Positions 1 through 10,047 of a DNA stretch of 64,000 nucleotides are shown here, one piece after another. The notes beneath the pieces are model-generated. The model did not search any database and had not been told where the DNA came from. It saw nothing but the letters and a program-made list of their open reading frames with translations. The translations under genes were made by a program, and so were the position numbers. Each line of letters opens with the position of its first letter. Within the stretch, counting starts at the first letter, position 1. This stretch comes from Botryosphaeria dothidea (taxonomy: Eukaryota; Ascomycota; Dothideomycetes; Botryosphaeriales; Botryosphaeriaceae): the NCBI GenBank assembly GCA_011503125.2, contig WWBZ02000051.1:992001-1056000 (forward strand). Reading direction: 5' to 3'.

Positions 1-503
1 CCTAAACGCCTATGGCCAGAGATAGTCCTAGTAGCTGCATATATACACAACCGGACGCCAAGCAAAGTCCTTAGGTAGAAGACGCCCTTCGAACTTGCTC
101 ATGGCACCAAGCCAAATATAGCCTATATAAGAGTCTATGGCTGCAAAGCCTACGCTCTTAACAAAAATATCCCGCGTAGCGAGAAGCTACAAGAACGAGC
201 CCTCGTTGGCTATCTTGTTGATTACGATTCCACCAACATCTATCGGATATAGTATCCACCAGGGGACCGTATCATCCGCTTAAGAGACGTTAGTTTTGAC
301 GAGTCATTAAAATACTCACTAGATAAGCAAGAGCAGTATTAAGAAATCGAGGATGTAGAAGAGGAGCCTCAGGAGGTAATTCCTCGCATCCGTCTAGGCT
401 CTGAGGACCTTATTACGTCAGATTCGTCATCCAGTAAAGATGAGGAGGTTACTCATGAGCAAGCCACTGATATAGAAGAACAACCTACTTCGTCATTAGA
501 TAG
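1..503 (+). pseudogene. Copia element B, 5' segment of polyprotein (integrase end)
   Basis: Frame 1 reads as the end of a Ty1/copia integrase core (LWPE...AAYIHNRTPSK, then a segment on the pattern of 'yGCkAY...SEKLQERALVGYL') followed by the acidic linker towards reverse transcriptase. In-frame stops occur near 76, 232 and 340 (TAG, TAG, TAA), so it is not translatable as one protein. The reading frame stops at 503 only because element A is inserted there; it resumes at 5775 in the same frame. The 5' end of element B, with its 5' LTR, gag, protease and most of integrase, lies outside the window. Identity as copia is firm from the downstream RT. The family within copia is not known to me. Confidence 0.85.
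499..503. repeat. Target site duplication of element A, left copy (GATAG)
   Basis: GATAG immediately precedes the TGATGG start of the left LTR and is repeated at 5770-5774 immediately after the CCATCA end of the right LTR. Five base pairs is the usual Ty1/copia duplication size. Removing element A plus one GATAG restores the element B reading frame exactly, which independently confirms the boundaries. Confidence 0.95.
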
Positions 504-701
504 TGATGGAATGCATGGACTGTAGTGGAGGCCATGGGCCTGGAATGACTCTTCCTTTGTTCTCTTTGTTCACTCGCATCTCCAAGACCATTGGCAGATT
601 AGCTCTAATAGCTCGCTTAACGAGCAGAGCTTGGCAGTTGGGTATATCAACCCCTGCCAACTCTCTCTTCAATCGATCATCCTTTCGCACCACATCCATC
701 A
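504..701 (+). repeat. Element A 5' LTR (198 bp)
   Basis: It matches 5572-5769 except for two bases by eye, in the stretches ctGgaatg/ctAgaatg and tttGttc/tttAttc. Both differences are G in the left copy and A in the right copy, in TpG context, which is what CpA-directed deamination on the other strand produces. The near-identity implies a recent insertion. Confidence 0.95.
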
Positions 702-717
702 GGTTATGAGCCCGGCC
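702..717 (+). other. Primer-binding site, half-tRNA(iMet) type
   Basis: GGTTATGAGCCC directly abuts the left LTR. Its reverse complement, GGGCTCATAACC, corresponds to the anticodon arm of eukaryotic initiator tRNA-Met (CAU anticodon in CTCATAA), not to the tRNA 3' end. Priming from an internally cleaved initiator tRNA is known for Drosophila copia. The match here is seen in sequence; the priming mechanism is inferred. Confidence 0.75.
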
Positions 718-787
718 CGCCTCTTCGACGAGCCACTCGCGACTGGATCAATATCTACTCGTCACCTGCGCATATTCGCAACGACAT

Positions 788-948
788 ATTCAGCGGCCCT
801 CTTTATTTGAGCAACCCGCGCCCCGTGGCCCTTAACTCGAGCAACCACACATTCAGCGGCCCTCTTTATTTGAGCAACCCGCGCCCCGTGGCCCTCAATT
901 CGAGTAACCCACACTTAGCGGCCCTCTTTATTGGAGCAACCCGCGCCC
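788..948 (+). repeat. 63-bp tandem repeat (about 2.5 copies) in element A leader
   Basis: Units start at 788, 851 and about 915. The first two are nearly identical over 63 bp, with the shared core GCGGCCCTCTTTATTTGAGC then AACCCGCGCCCCGTGGCCCT. The third is truncated after about 34 bp and has a small deletion at its start. The repeats lie in the untranslated leader between the primer-binding site and the gag start at 1000. They could be packaging or promoter modules, but nothing in the sequence decides this. Confidence 0.85.
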
Positions 949-999
949 GGCATTTCAAAGCCACCCAACCCTCCCGGACAAACGCACTGTTTACCAAGC

Positions 1000-3900
1000 A
1001 TGGCGGACTCCGACTTGACGCGCATGCGTGTTCCAAAGCTTAAGTCAGCTGCGGATTATCGCTCATAGCGTCGTGCTATCGACGGCTTATTTGATAGCCT
1101 CAACCTTACTAATTACGTTACAGGCCTCGAAGAAGAGCCTAAGGACGTCGACCGCGTAGATTACGGTACACCCGGCAAAGACGGCAAGATCAAACTTACT
1201 GCTGATCAGAAGAGCGCTTATGATCTTGCACGTCTCCTATACACCGACTGGCGTGTTAAAGACGGCAAGGCGCGCGCAATCATCGTCGCCTCCGTACCTG
1301 ATTACCTTACTGATCAGTTGCCCAATATAGCCAAAGCGCAGTATAATTTTATCTGCGAACGCTACGGCGACGAAGGCCCCGGTCAGAAACAGGTGTTGCT
1401 ATGCAACCTCCTATATGCCAACCTATTTAACGGCAAAGATCTTCAGGAGTTCATTAACAAGTGGACTCAATCGCTTGCTAAATGCACGCGCGCAGGCATT
1501 ACTATTAGCGATAAGATGAAGGTATTACTCTTTGTCTATAATATCGACGTTAGTAGCAAATTCAAGCGCTGGATTAATAACGTACGCGACAAGCTTCGAC
1601 GCAACGAAAAGGTTGTGCTTAAAAGTATTATCTAGGACCTTATAGATAACTAGAAGACGCGAGAAACCTCGCTTAATACGAGTAATATCGTCGCTAATAC
1701 GCGCGGTAATAATAAGGGTAATAATAAGAGCAAGGGCGGCAAAAGTAATCGTTAAGGAAAGGACAAGGATGGTGACTCTCGTAAGTGTAAGTGCTGCGGC
1801 AACGCGCATAACACTAAGTTGTATTATCATCTACACCCTAAAAAGGCCCGCCCCGGATTTAAGAAGAATTAGGAGCTTGTAGACGTATATAATAATAGGG
1901 ATAGTAACAAGTCAAAGAGCGGAGGCACAAACGCGCTTATGAATATGGCTATCGTCGCCTCCTCAACCAGCCAAGCCGACAACGACTCTGACACCAGTAA
2001 GAAGTCGCTATAGGACCTCTGGATTATCGACACTAGAGCCCATGCGCACTATACGAACGACCTCTCGGCATTTATTATCTTCCGTTTAATACGCCCCTTC
2101 TTTACCGGTTTAGCAAGCGCCACAGGCATCCTCGTTTTAGGCATTAGCATAGTTTACTTTACCGCCGTATTATTAGACGGTAAAGAGGCTCCACGTACTC
2201 TATTAAACGTCTACTACGCAGCTAACGTTGCAATTAATACTATCTCAACCGCCGTGCTAGAAGATAAGAATATATACTAGTCAATAAGAGATTGTTGTTT
2301 ACGTAATAATTATAACCAAGAACTGCTATACGCACCTCGCGATCGCAATATGAATCTCTATCTAGTCCAGCTTGCACAAGTAGGCAAAGGTAAACCTCTA
2401 GTTATTGAGGACAACGAGGAGGAAGTAGCTACTAATGATAGTAGCCTGCTATTACCCATCATCGGCTACACCGTCGACATCAATCTCTTATATAGGCGAA
2501 TGGCACACGCATCATTTGACGCTGTTCGAAAACTCGCCCATTAAACAGGCATGCACCTAAAGGGCAAGGAGCAACACTGCGAAACCTGTGCACTTACCAA
2601 GGCTAGGCGCCAGCCTAGTCATATTCCGCAGCAACGCGCTGCTTATCCTGGCGATGTACTCCATGGAGACACGCTATAGGTTACCCAGGCTGGGTTAAAG
2701 GGTGAACACTACGCTCTTATACTCACTAATGACGCTACAGCTTATCGCTAGGGTGAGACTTTTAAGAATAAAAGCGAGGCCTATGACGTACTTATGCGGT
2801 TCCTTAAGCGCTGGCATAATTAGACCGGCAATTATATTAAGGTCCTGCGTATCGACGAAGGCCGTAAGTTCGCGCAAAAGCAACTAAAGGCTGCCTGCGA
2901 CGAACTCGGTGTTGAGCTTCAGACTTTAGCACCCTATTATCCTGAGCAAAACGGTAAGGCTGAAAAGGCCAATCACATCACCGAGATACGCATACGCTTA
3001 ATGCTATACGATGCCAACCTCCCTTAGAGCCTCTGGCCTAAGGTATACGAGACTGTATTAAAGATCCTTAACCGTACGCCTACTCGCCTTAACGGCGGCA
3101 AAACGCCGCATTAAGCGCTAAAGGACGCACTTACTAACACCACTGGCAACGTTCTAGATATTACCAGATGGCGTACATTTGGTAGCACTACAAACGTTTA
3201 TATTCTAAAGCAGAAACGCGCTTAAGGCGATAAGTTTAGCGTTCGCGCATAAAAGGGTAAGCTTGTTGGCTATGACGGTGATTATATCTACCGTATATAT
3301 ATTGCGCCTTACAAGATTATCCGCTCGGCTTACGTTACTTTTGACGAAGCCAACACGACTCCACTGAGGACTAGTCCGCCTACTAATGACGATGAGCCCG
3401 CATGCGAATACGTTGAATTAACACTATAAGACCTTAACATCGACGATATCACGAAACCTCTACCACTCGACCTCCTACAACCGCCAGCTCATAAGCCTAC
3501 GGAAACATAAAATGGGGGGGTAACTGAGCTATAAGACGACGAACTAAGCGACAGTAGCCAGCCATCGGCTACCGCCAGCGACACCCACGAGGAGCCACCT
3601 ACTATAGGTGACGCTGAACCTAATACGGCTAGCGGCATTAAACTACCAGAGATGGGATAGTTAGAGCCTTCGGGGGGTGATGAGCAGCAACAGCAGACTT
3701 AGACACAGCCACGGCGCTTAGCTAGAGAGCAAAAGCTTCGTCCTAAGAGATAGTTCTATCGTAATAAGGTTGCCTTAGATAATAGGCGTAAGCGCAACCG
3801 TAACCTTATGGCACTGCCACCTACTATAGCATATATATACGCAACCGCAGTATTACACGTACCACGTGTGAAAGCCAAGCACCTCCCACCTCCGCCTAAG

Positions 3901-5520
3901 ACGTAGAAGGAGCTTCAGACTTACCCTCTTAGCAAATAACTCATAGAGGCCACGCATAAGGAGTTTCGTCAGCACATTAGGAACGGTACTTGGCGCAAGA
4001 TCAAGCGTCCTAACGGTAATATACGTATACTACCCGTTAAGTGGATTTAGAAGTACAAGGAGGATGCCGACGGCTACTTAGCCTTATTCAAAGCACGCCT
4101 CGTAGTACGCGGTAACAAGCAACGCCTAGGTCTAGATTACTTTGCTACCTACGCAGCCGTTGCACGCGCCTCTACACTACGTCTCATCTTCGCTCTCGTC
4201 GCTGTATACGACTTGGAATACGAGCAGGTGGATATTGTGTCCGCTTTCATACAAAGCCTCATGGACCAAAAGGGCGTGTACATACGCCTCCCAGAAGGAT
4301 TCCGCGAGTACGAGGGCAACGAGGAGCTTATTGGTGAATTGCTACGCTCGCTATACGGCCTTAAGCAGGCGCCTCTACTCTGGCAACAAGAGATTACCAC
4401 CTTTCTGAAGAGCAAGGGCTACGAGCCCTTGTTCAACGATCTATACGTATTTCACCATAAGGAACATAAAGGTGTTATTATCGTATACGTAGACGACATT
4501 CTCCTCATACACAAGCACAAAGATATTATTCTTAATATGCACAACGCCCTCGCTGAACGCTATGAGCTACGCAACCTTAGCCTAGTACGTCATTACTTAG
4601 GTATGCGTATTATACGCTGTCGCCGCACTCGACGTATCTGGATATCACAGGACACGTACATCGAAGAAATTGTACACAAATACGGCATAAGCAACAGCAA
4701 GCACATAAACACGCCTATAGTACCGGACGGTGCTAATCTTCAGCCGTTCAAGAGCACAGCTAGCCCGAATATCACTAGCGAATATTAAAGCCTTATAGGC
4801 TCTATTGGCCACGCAGCCAATATGACACGCGCCGACATTACATACGCCACTCATAAGCTTTGTTAGTTTACGCATAACCCTAGCGAGGAGCACCTCTCCC
4901 ACGCTAAACGCGTACTTGCCTACCTTAACATATACCCTAACCTTGCTATCTGCCTTAGGGGGGTAGAGGAAGGCGTGTTAGGTCTACAGCTACACTACAA
5001 AGGCGTATACGGCCCGCCTGGATTACAACTCCACGGCGCAGCTAATGCAGCATTTGCCGATAACGTAGATAATAGGAGTAGTACTTTTGGCTACGCATTC
5101 AAAGCAGCAGGCGGACTTATCTCATACAAGAGCAGCCGTCAGGGCCTTATTGCAACATCGTCCACTAAGGCCGAGTACGTCGCAATGACGCATACGGCAA
5201 AAGAAGCAATATGGCTTAAGCGACTCCTTCAGGAGCTGTAATACGACTATACTGACCTTTACCCACTACGACTAGAGGGCGATAATAAGCTAGCAATTAC
5301 ACTTACAAGGCTAGAGAGAGTCAACAATACAAGGACTAAGCATATTAAAGTGTATTAGCACTATATACGCGAGGAGGTTACGCACGGCAACATCCAGCTA
5401 TCGTACGTATCGACCAACGATATAATTGCTAACGGACTTACGAAGCCTCTACTACTTACGAAGTTTCGACGCTTCGTGAACCAGTTGGGCCTACAAGAAC
5501 TTCCAAAACAGAGTTTGTAG
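1000..5520 (+). pseudogene. Element A gag-pol polyprotein, inactivated by in-frame stops
   Basis: One reading frame of 1506 codons runs from ATG 1000 to TAG 5518 without a frameshift but with about 28 internal TAG/TAA and no TGA. Gag is followed by a zinc knuckle (CKCCGNAH, near 1786-1824) whose last Cys position reads Tyr. The protease motif is DTR at 2029-2037 where DTG/DSG is expected. Then come the GAG-pre-integrase segment (ending in CETC and TKARR), the integrase core with D...D...E (HGD near 2668; RIDEG; NGKAEKA), RT with an intact YVDD at 4486-4497 inside the longest clean stretch (4213-4785), and RNase H ending in ATSSTKAEY near 5155. Loss of Gln/Trp codons to TAG/TAA and the Gly-to-Arg and Cys-to-Tyr changes all fit CpA/TpG transitions of RIP type. 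Confidence 0.93.
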
Positions 5521-5563
5521 GACTCGAACAAAGGTCAGGCTCTTATTCAGCCTCTTATGCCCT

Positions 5564-5571
5564 GGGGGGTA
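5564..5571 (+). other. Element A polypurine tract
   Basis: GGGGGGTA immediately precedes the TGATGG start of the 3' LTR. This is the expected position and composition of the plus-strand primer of an LTR retroelement. Confidence 0.8.
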
Positions 5572-5769
5572 TGATGGAATGCATGGACTGTAGTGGAGGC
5601 CATGGGCCTAGAATGACTCTTCCTTTATTCTCTTTGTTCACTCGCATCTCCAAGACCATTGGCAGATTAGCTCTAATAGCTCGCTTAACGAGCAGAGCTT
5701 GGCAGTTGGGTATATCAACCCCTGCCAACTCTCTCTTCAATCGATCATCCTTTCGCACCACATCCATCA
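5572..5769 (+). repeat. Element A 3' LTR (198 bp)
   Basis: It is the second copy of the LTR, TGATGG...CCATCA, the same length as the left LTR and differing at two positions. It is followed directly by the right GATAG duplication at 5770-5774. Confidence 0.95.
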
Positions 5770-7857
5770 GATAGACAACAATAAGGCATACTGCCTGATA
5801 AACCAGATGTACAATACACTCAACTACATACACCATCGCCGTCCACCACGGATAACAGCATACCACACCTACCAAGCGATAACGTCTTGCCGTCACCTAC
5901 TCTTAGAGACTCGCACACCTCAGGGGGTGAGGAAGACGAATAATAGCAAGAGGGACGCCTTGGTCGTCTCCTCCCTGTTCAATACGATACTAAGCCTGAC
6001 CCAGGAGCAGCACGGGGCAATCGTGCACCCCTTACAGCCAATATCAACGCGGACCCTAACCCGAACCTTATCATCGAAGGTCTAAGGAATCGAAGAAGAG
6101 CTGCGCATGCCGCGAAGGTTATTAGTAACGCTCACTATAAGCAGACCTTTCTCGCCGCGAGCATGTGTGCACTGCTTAAACACGCTCCTACGGGTAATTA
6201 TGAGCAAATATCTCAACCTACTGCACACGAGGATCCTCCACCCTCATATCAGTTAGAGGAGCTTCCTCCTCTACCACGCATTCATCGGGACGATCTTCCG
6301 CCCGAGCCTCGTTACTATAAGGATATCCTCAAACACTAACTCAAGCCTTATCTCTTTTAAGCACTCTACCGTGAGCTATAGGAAGGCAATAGTAAGGGGG
6401 TGTGGATCGTTGTAGACGAGGATTAAGCACGCAAGGCCAACAAAGAGGTCATTCCTCTTACATGGGTCTTCAAATATAAATTCGATAAGAAGGGATATCT
6501 CACTAAGATCAAGGCACGAGTATGCGTACGAGGTGACCTCCAAGTCTCCTACCAAGACACATATACGGCTATCCTTGCCTTCCGTATCTTTCGCACGCTT
6601 ATAGCGATTATCTGCGCATTCGACCTTGAGATATGGCAATACGACGTCGTTAATGCCTTTCCTCATATCCCTCTCGATTAACCAACCTTCTGCCGAGCAC
6701 TAGAAGGCATAACACTTCCTTATAGGAAGATCTTGTTGCTTAAGAAAGCTCTCTATAGGCTTAAAGAGTCGCCAGCGTTGTGGCAAAAGCACTTTTAAGC
6801 CACGCTCAAAGACCTGGGACTTAAGCCTATGCCAGATGCTCCATGTCTCTACGCAAACGAGCACCTCTTTATGTTCTTCTTCGTAGACGATATTATTATG
6901 GCCTTTCCTAAGAAGGATAAGCTATTCGCGCACGTATTCGAACAAGACCTCTTTTAGCGCTACGAGATACGTAAGATAGGAGAAGTTTAGTGGTTCTTAG
7001 CTTTACGAATCGTCCGTAATTGAAGCAAGTAACTGCTATGGCTATTATAGAAGTTATACCTTACTAGCCTTAGGGCTAAATATAACGTTAAAGAATTATC
7101 GGTTGCCACGCCTCTTCCGATAGAGGACCTACCTACCCTAAATAACGAGGCTTATGCAACACCTTAAGACATCTACACGTTCTAGAGCAAGATAGGATCT
7201 GCCCAGTTCGCTGCTATTAGCACGAGACCTAATATAGGCCACGCCTGCTCAGCCCTCTCTGCGTATTTAACGAACCCTTCTAAGCGACACCTCTATCTTA
7301 TATACCGCCTCCTAGAATATCTCGTAAATACGAAGGACCTCGCAATTATATATAACGGCAACGTAGCAAATAATTAACGTATCTTCGTGCCTAGTAGTAA
7401 TGCATCCTTCGCAAATAACACGGCTATACGCCGTAGTTACTAAGGATTACTTATAATGCTATTCGACGGACCCGTGGACTAGAAAGCCTCTAAGCAACTA
7501 ATAGTGACGACCTTAATAACGGAAGTAGAGCTCCTCGCTCTATTAGAGACTACTAAGTAAGTATACTAGTAGAAACGCTTCTTCAGAGGTATCTAATTTA
7601 AGCTAGGTTACCTCGTTTAGATCGAGTGTGACAATATACAGACGCTCCGCCTTATAGAAGAGAACGTCGGAAAGCTTGTTACGAAGCTTCGTCACGTTGA
7701 TATCCATTACCACTGGCTTAGGCAAGAGACTCAAGCAGGCAACGTTCACTTTAAATGGATACTAACAGCTCAGATAATCGCAGACGGTCTTACAAAGCCG
7801 TTAATAAAGCAAAAGCACGCCCACTTTGTGCAAGGCTTAGGCCTCTCATTACTATAA
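5770..7857 (+). pseudogene. Copia element B, 3' segment of polyprotein (linker, RT, RNase H)
   Basis: After the right target duplication the frame interrupted at 503 resumes and stays in one frame to TAA TAG at 7855-7860. It shows an acidic/proline linker, the RT start (EVIPLTWVFKYKFDKKGYL, 6448-6504), a palm motif reading FVDD at 6880-6891 in place of YVDD, the NPSKRHL region near 7270, and an RNase H tail (SKQLIVTTLITEVELLAL; IIADGLTKPL near 7768-7800). More than ten TAG/TAA stops interrupt it. One TGA (near 7021) is the only stop not explained by CpA mutation. Compared with element A it looks older and more decayed, as expected for the host of the nested insertion. Confidence 0.9.
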
Positions 7858-8005
7858 TAGTGATTATAAGCGTACACACCGCTTAAACCAGATTATCACT
7901 ATTTCATTTATATATTTCGGTAATCACGTTCCTTTCACACTGTTAAAGGTCAACACTAAGCAGATTATCGCGCACTGCCCGATCGGATACCACGCGAAGG
8001 GGGTG
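7858..8005 (+). other. Element B 3' untranslated region and polypurine tract
   Basis: This is an AT-rich non-coding stretch between the polyprotein stop and the 3' LTR. It ends in the purine-rich GCGAAGGGGGTG just before TGTTGG, the expected polypurine tract of element B. Confidence 0.75.
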
Positions 8006-8152
8006 TGTTGGAAATCACGTGTTTTGCATATTGCTTTTGCAACACCAGATAGCTTAGTCACTCACTCACGTATATAAGGAGGGTGGGCCACCTATGCCCT
8101 TCCTCCTCATGCCAATCATCAATAGATCATCATTGTTCATCAACAATCAACA
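8006..8152 (+). repeat. Element B 3' LTR (147 bp)
   Basis: It begins TGTTGG and ends CAACA and contains TATATAA near 8073 as a probable LTR TATA box. Its extent is fixed by the inverted solo copy at 9896-10042, which has the same length and matches over the whole span with roughly nine differences by eye. The 5' LTR is outside the window, so the target duplication of element B cannot be checked. Confidence 0.9.
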
Positions 8153-8737
8153 CTTCCTTTCCTCCTAATTTGACCCGTCCTGACACTATTCCTTCTTACA
8201 GCAGGACCGTCGGAAAATTGGTTACAGCTTGGTCTGACATACAGAGCAGAACCTGTATCTTCGGAGTGGTATATCCAACGTCGAATCCAGCACCAGCGCC
8301 AGGCTCCGTGGGCTCGGTTACAATAGATGACGTGTGGCTCGAGGGCTCAGCTTTATTTCCACCTGCAGCCCAGCCAACAATCCTCCAAAACGCGCAGTCG
8401 TGATCGATGCCGCAGCCACACGCACGCCCATCAAGATCGGAGCAGAAGGGCAACATCAGAAGCAACTAACGCTCGCATCCAGGCGCTCACGCAACAGCAT
8501 TGGCACTTCCGCAGCCGGAACCCAACGGCCAGGCCCACCAGCCGAGCACGCGCAGCACTAGCCGCAATTCCGCCAGGCCTGCTGGGCCAGCGCATCTCAG
8601 AGGCTCACGAAGCGCGTGCCGAGACCCATGACAACGCCGAGCTCCTCTCCCCCTTCGCCCGCCACGCCCTCCCCACCGGCGGCGGCTAACCCGACCCGAA
8701 GGTCTCCCGCTTCCTGGGCTCCGGCCTCGACGGTGTC
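8153..8737. other. Non-coding or unresolved stretch between LTR copies
   Basis: This GC-rich sequence between the element B 3' LTR and the next candidate ORF has no frame longer than about 120 codons without disruption, no recognisable domain and no repeats. An open frame at 8688-8737 (just after a TAA) is continuous with the ORF below, so part of a gene with unrecognised exons may lie here. Confidence 0.4.
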
Positions 8738-9274
8738 GTGGGCAGGGACGGCTCGTTGGATCCGTGCTACGAGGGCTTCACGGCGACCTGCGAAGAGAAC
8801 CGGCCGCGAGTGGCCCGACGACGAACACCAGGGGCTCTGCCCCCTTCGTCGACCAGGCGGCCCACATCGACCGCGACGGCATCGCCCGGCGACGGTGGAG
8901 GGACAGGAGATGGCCGCGTCGTCGTGCTGGTGCACTCCGCGACCGGCACGGGCACGAACGAGGTGTCGAGCTGGGAGGTGATCAACACATCACAGAGCGT
9001 CTACGACGAGACGGTGGTGCGCGATTTGCTCTGGTGCGAGGTCGACAAGGGAGGGGAAAGCGCGTTCAAGGTGGTACTCAATACGCCACGCCCTGAGGGG
9101 AACGGCCTGCGCAGTGACTACTCCACGAAGCTGGAGTCCAGTCTGGGCGGGAAGAATAAGTGCGAGCTGATGACCGGTGATTTATCTTTGGATTCGGTGC
9201 TGTCTTGTCCTGAGTTGTTGCGGAGAAGTGACGTGCGAGAGGTCGCCGAGGTTGAAGGACCAGATGACGTGTAA
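8738..9274 (+). CDS. Uncharacterised ORF, possibly the 3' exon of a gene
   Basis: The frame is open from the TAA at 8688 to TAA 9272. It encodes about 190 residues, including FLGSGLDGVVGRDGSLDPC, VVVLVHSATGTGTNEVSSWEV and an acidic C-terminus. The Gly/Asp-rich first part and the regular composition of the second half look coding, but there is no in-frame ATG near the start, so an upstream exon or an inactivating change must be assumed. I recognise no family. It lies between two retroelement LTRs and could be a fragment trapped beside them. Confidence 0.3.
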   Translation: MGRDGSLDPCYEGFTATCEENRPRVARRRTPGALPPSSTRRPTSTATASPGDGGGTGDGRVVVLVHSATGTGTNEVSSWEVINTSQSVYDETVVRDLLWCEVDKGGESAFKVVLNTPRPEGNGLRSDYSTKLESSLGGKNKCELMTGDLSLDSVLSCPELLRRSDVREVAEVEGPDDV

Positions 9275-9890
9275 CGCCCGGATCGGTATGAAGAGGAGTT
9301 GATTTGTGGTTACTACTCTTCTGCAAAAGGAGATAAAGGTATGGTTTGTTTACATGTCTTCCTCAAGCACAATTGTACATCATGGGCAGCATTTGCAAGT
9401 TTTCGATTCTGCTCTCATCTGCGACCATGTTACTCATTTCCATCCCCGCACCCATCATCAAGACTGACTTATCCGCCGTTATTCTGCGGGAGGGAGATTC
9501 AGGTGTTCAAGAATTCGTCATAGCATTGTCTTCCACCCTCGATTCACAATCATCGGTCTTTGAATGGTAGATCAAAAAGAGGGGGGGGGGCTGGCTGGTC
9601 CAATTCTGGTGAGGACGTGGGTTATCTCGCGCAATCCAAGAAAGTAGATCCGCCATCAAGGTTATATGTCACCTTCTCTGCGTATGAAAAAGATGAATGC
9701 TGCCCGATGCAGCGCGTCTTGTGATGATATGATCCAGAAGAATTAGTCTTTACGCCAGTCGTCATCGAATTATCTGTAGAGTGGCTGTTTGGAATGGATA
9801 CCGAGAGAACAACCCGCGCAAACAAGGTGCGCAGTGGCCCAAAGTTTATTTACTCACGGCAAGTCCCGCGATACCTCTGGATGTGTTTTA
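9275..9890. other. Intergenic, only very short ORFs
   Basis: A 62-codon ORF at 9382-9570 (+) starts with a hydrophobic segment that could be read as a signal sequence (MGSICKFSILLSSATMLLIS), but nothing else supports it. A G-run lies near 9580-9590. No tRNA or repeat was recognised. Confidence 0.4.
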
Positions 9891-9895
9891 GGGTG

Positions 9896-10042
9896 TGTTG
9901 ATTGTTGATTGACAACGATGATTCATTGATGATTGGCATGAGGAGGAAGGGCGTAGGTGGCCCACCCTCCTTATATACGTAAGTGAGTGACTAAGCTATC
10001 TGGTGTTGCAAAAGCAATATGCAAAACACGTGATTTCCTACA
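9896..10042 (-). repeat. Solo LTR of the element B family, inverted
   Basis: The reverse complement begins TGTAGGAAATCACG and ends CAACA, collinear with the LTR at 8006-8152. It is flanked by the perfect 5-bp duplication GGGTG (9891-9895 and 10043-10047). No internal retroelement sequence accompanies it, so it is the product of LTR-LTR recombination at an independent insertion. The TATATAA box is present in inverse orientation near 9975. Confidence 0.93.
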
Positions 10043-10047
10043 GGGTG

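Larger units (their letters stand above)
504..5769 (+). mobile_element. Complete Ty1/copia LTR retrotransposon (element A), nested in element B
   Basis: The element is 5266 bp with 198-bp direct LTRs that begin TGATGG and end CCATCA (6-bp terminal inverted repeat), a GATAG target duplication, a primer-binding site directly after the left LTR, a G-rich polypurine tract directly before the right LTR, and one long gag-pol frame between. Domain order is gag, protease, integrase, RT, RNase H, which defines copia rather than gypsy. The structure is intact but the coding frame carries about 28 stops, so it is non-autonomous. It is inserted in the same orientation as element B, and insertion plus duplication (5271 bp) is a multiple of three. 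Confidence 0.95.

Noticed and set aside
1000..5520. Stop-codon reassignment (TAA/TAG read as Gln) in element A
   Set aside because: CAA, CAG and TGG are still used in the same frame, neighbouring host genes have ordinary stops, and the changes extend to Gly-to-Arg and Cys-to-Tyr, so C-to-T mutation explains them better.
8083..8403. 106-codon ORF starting inside the element B LTR
   Set aside because: It begins in LTR sequence, has no domain and reads out of an element boundary; chance frame.
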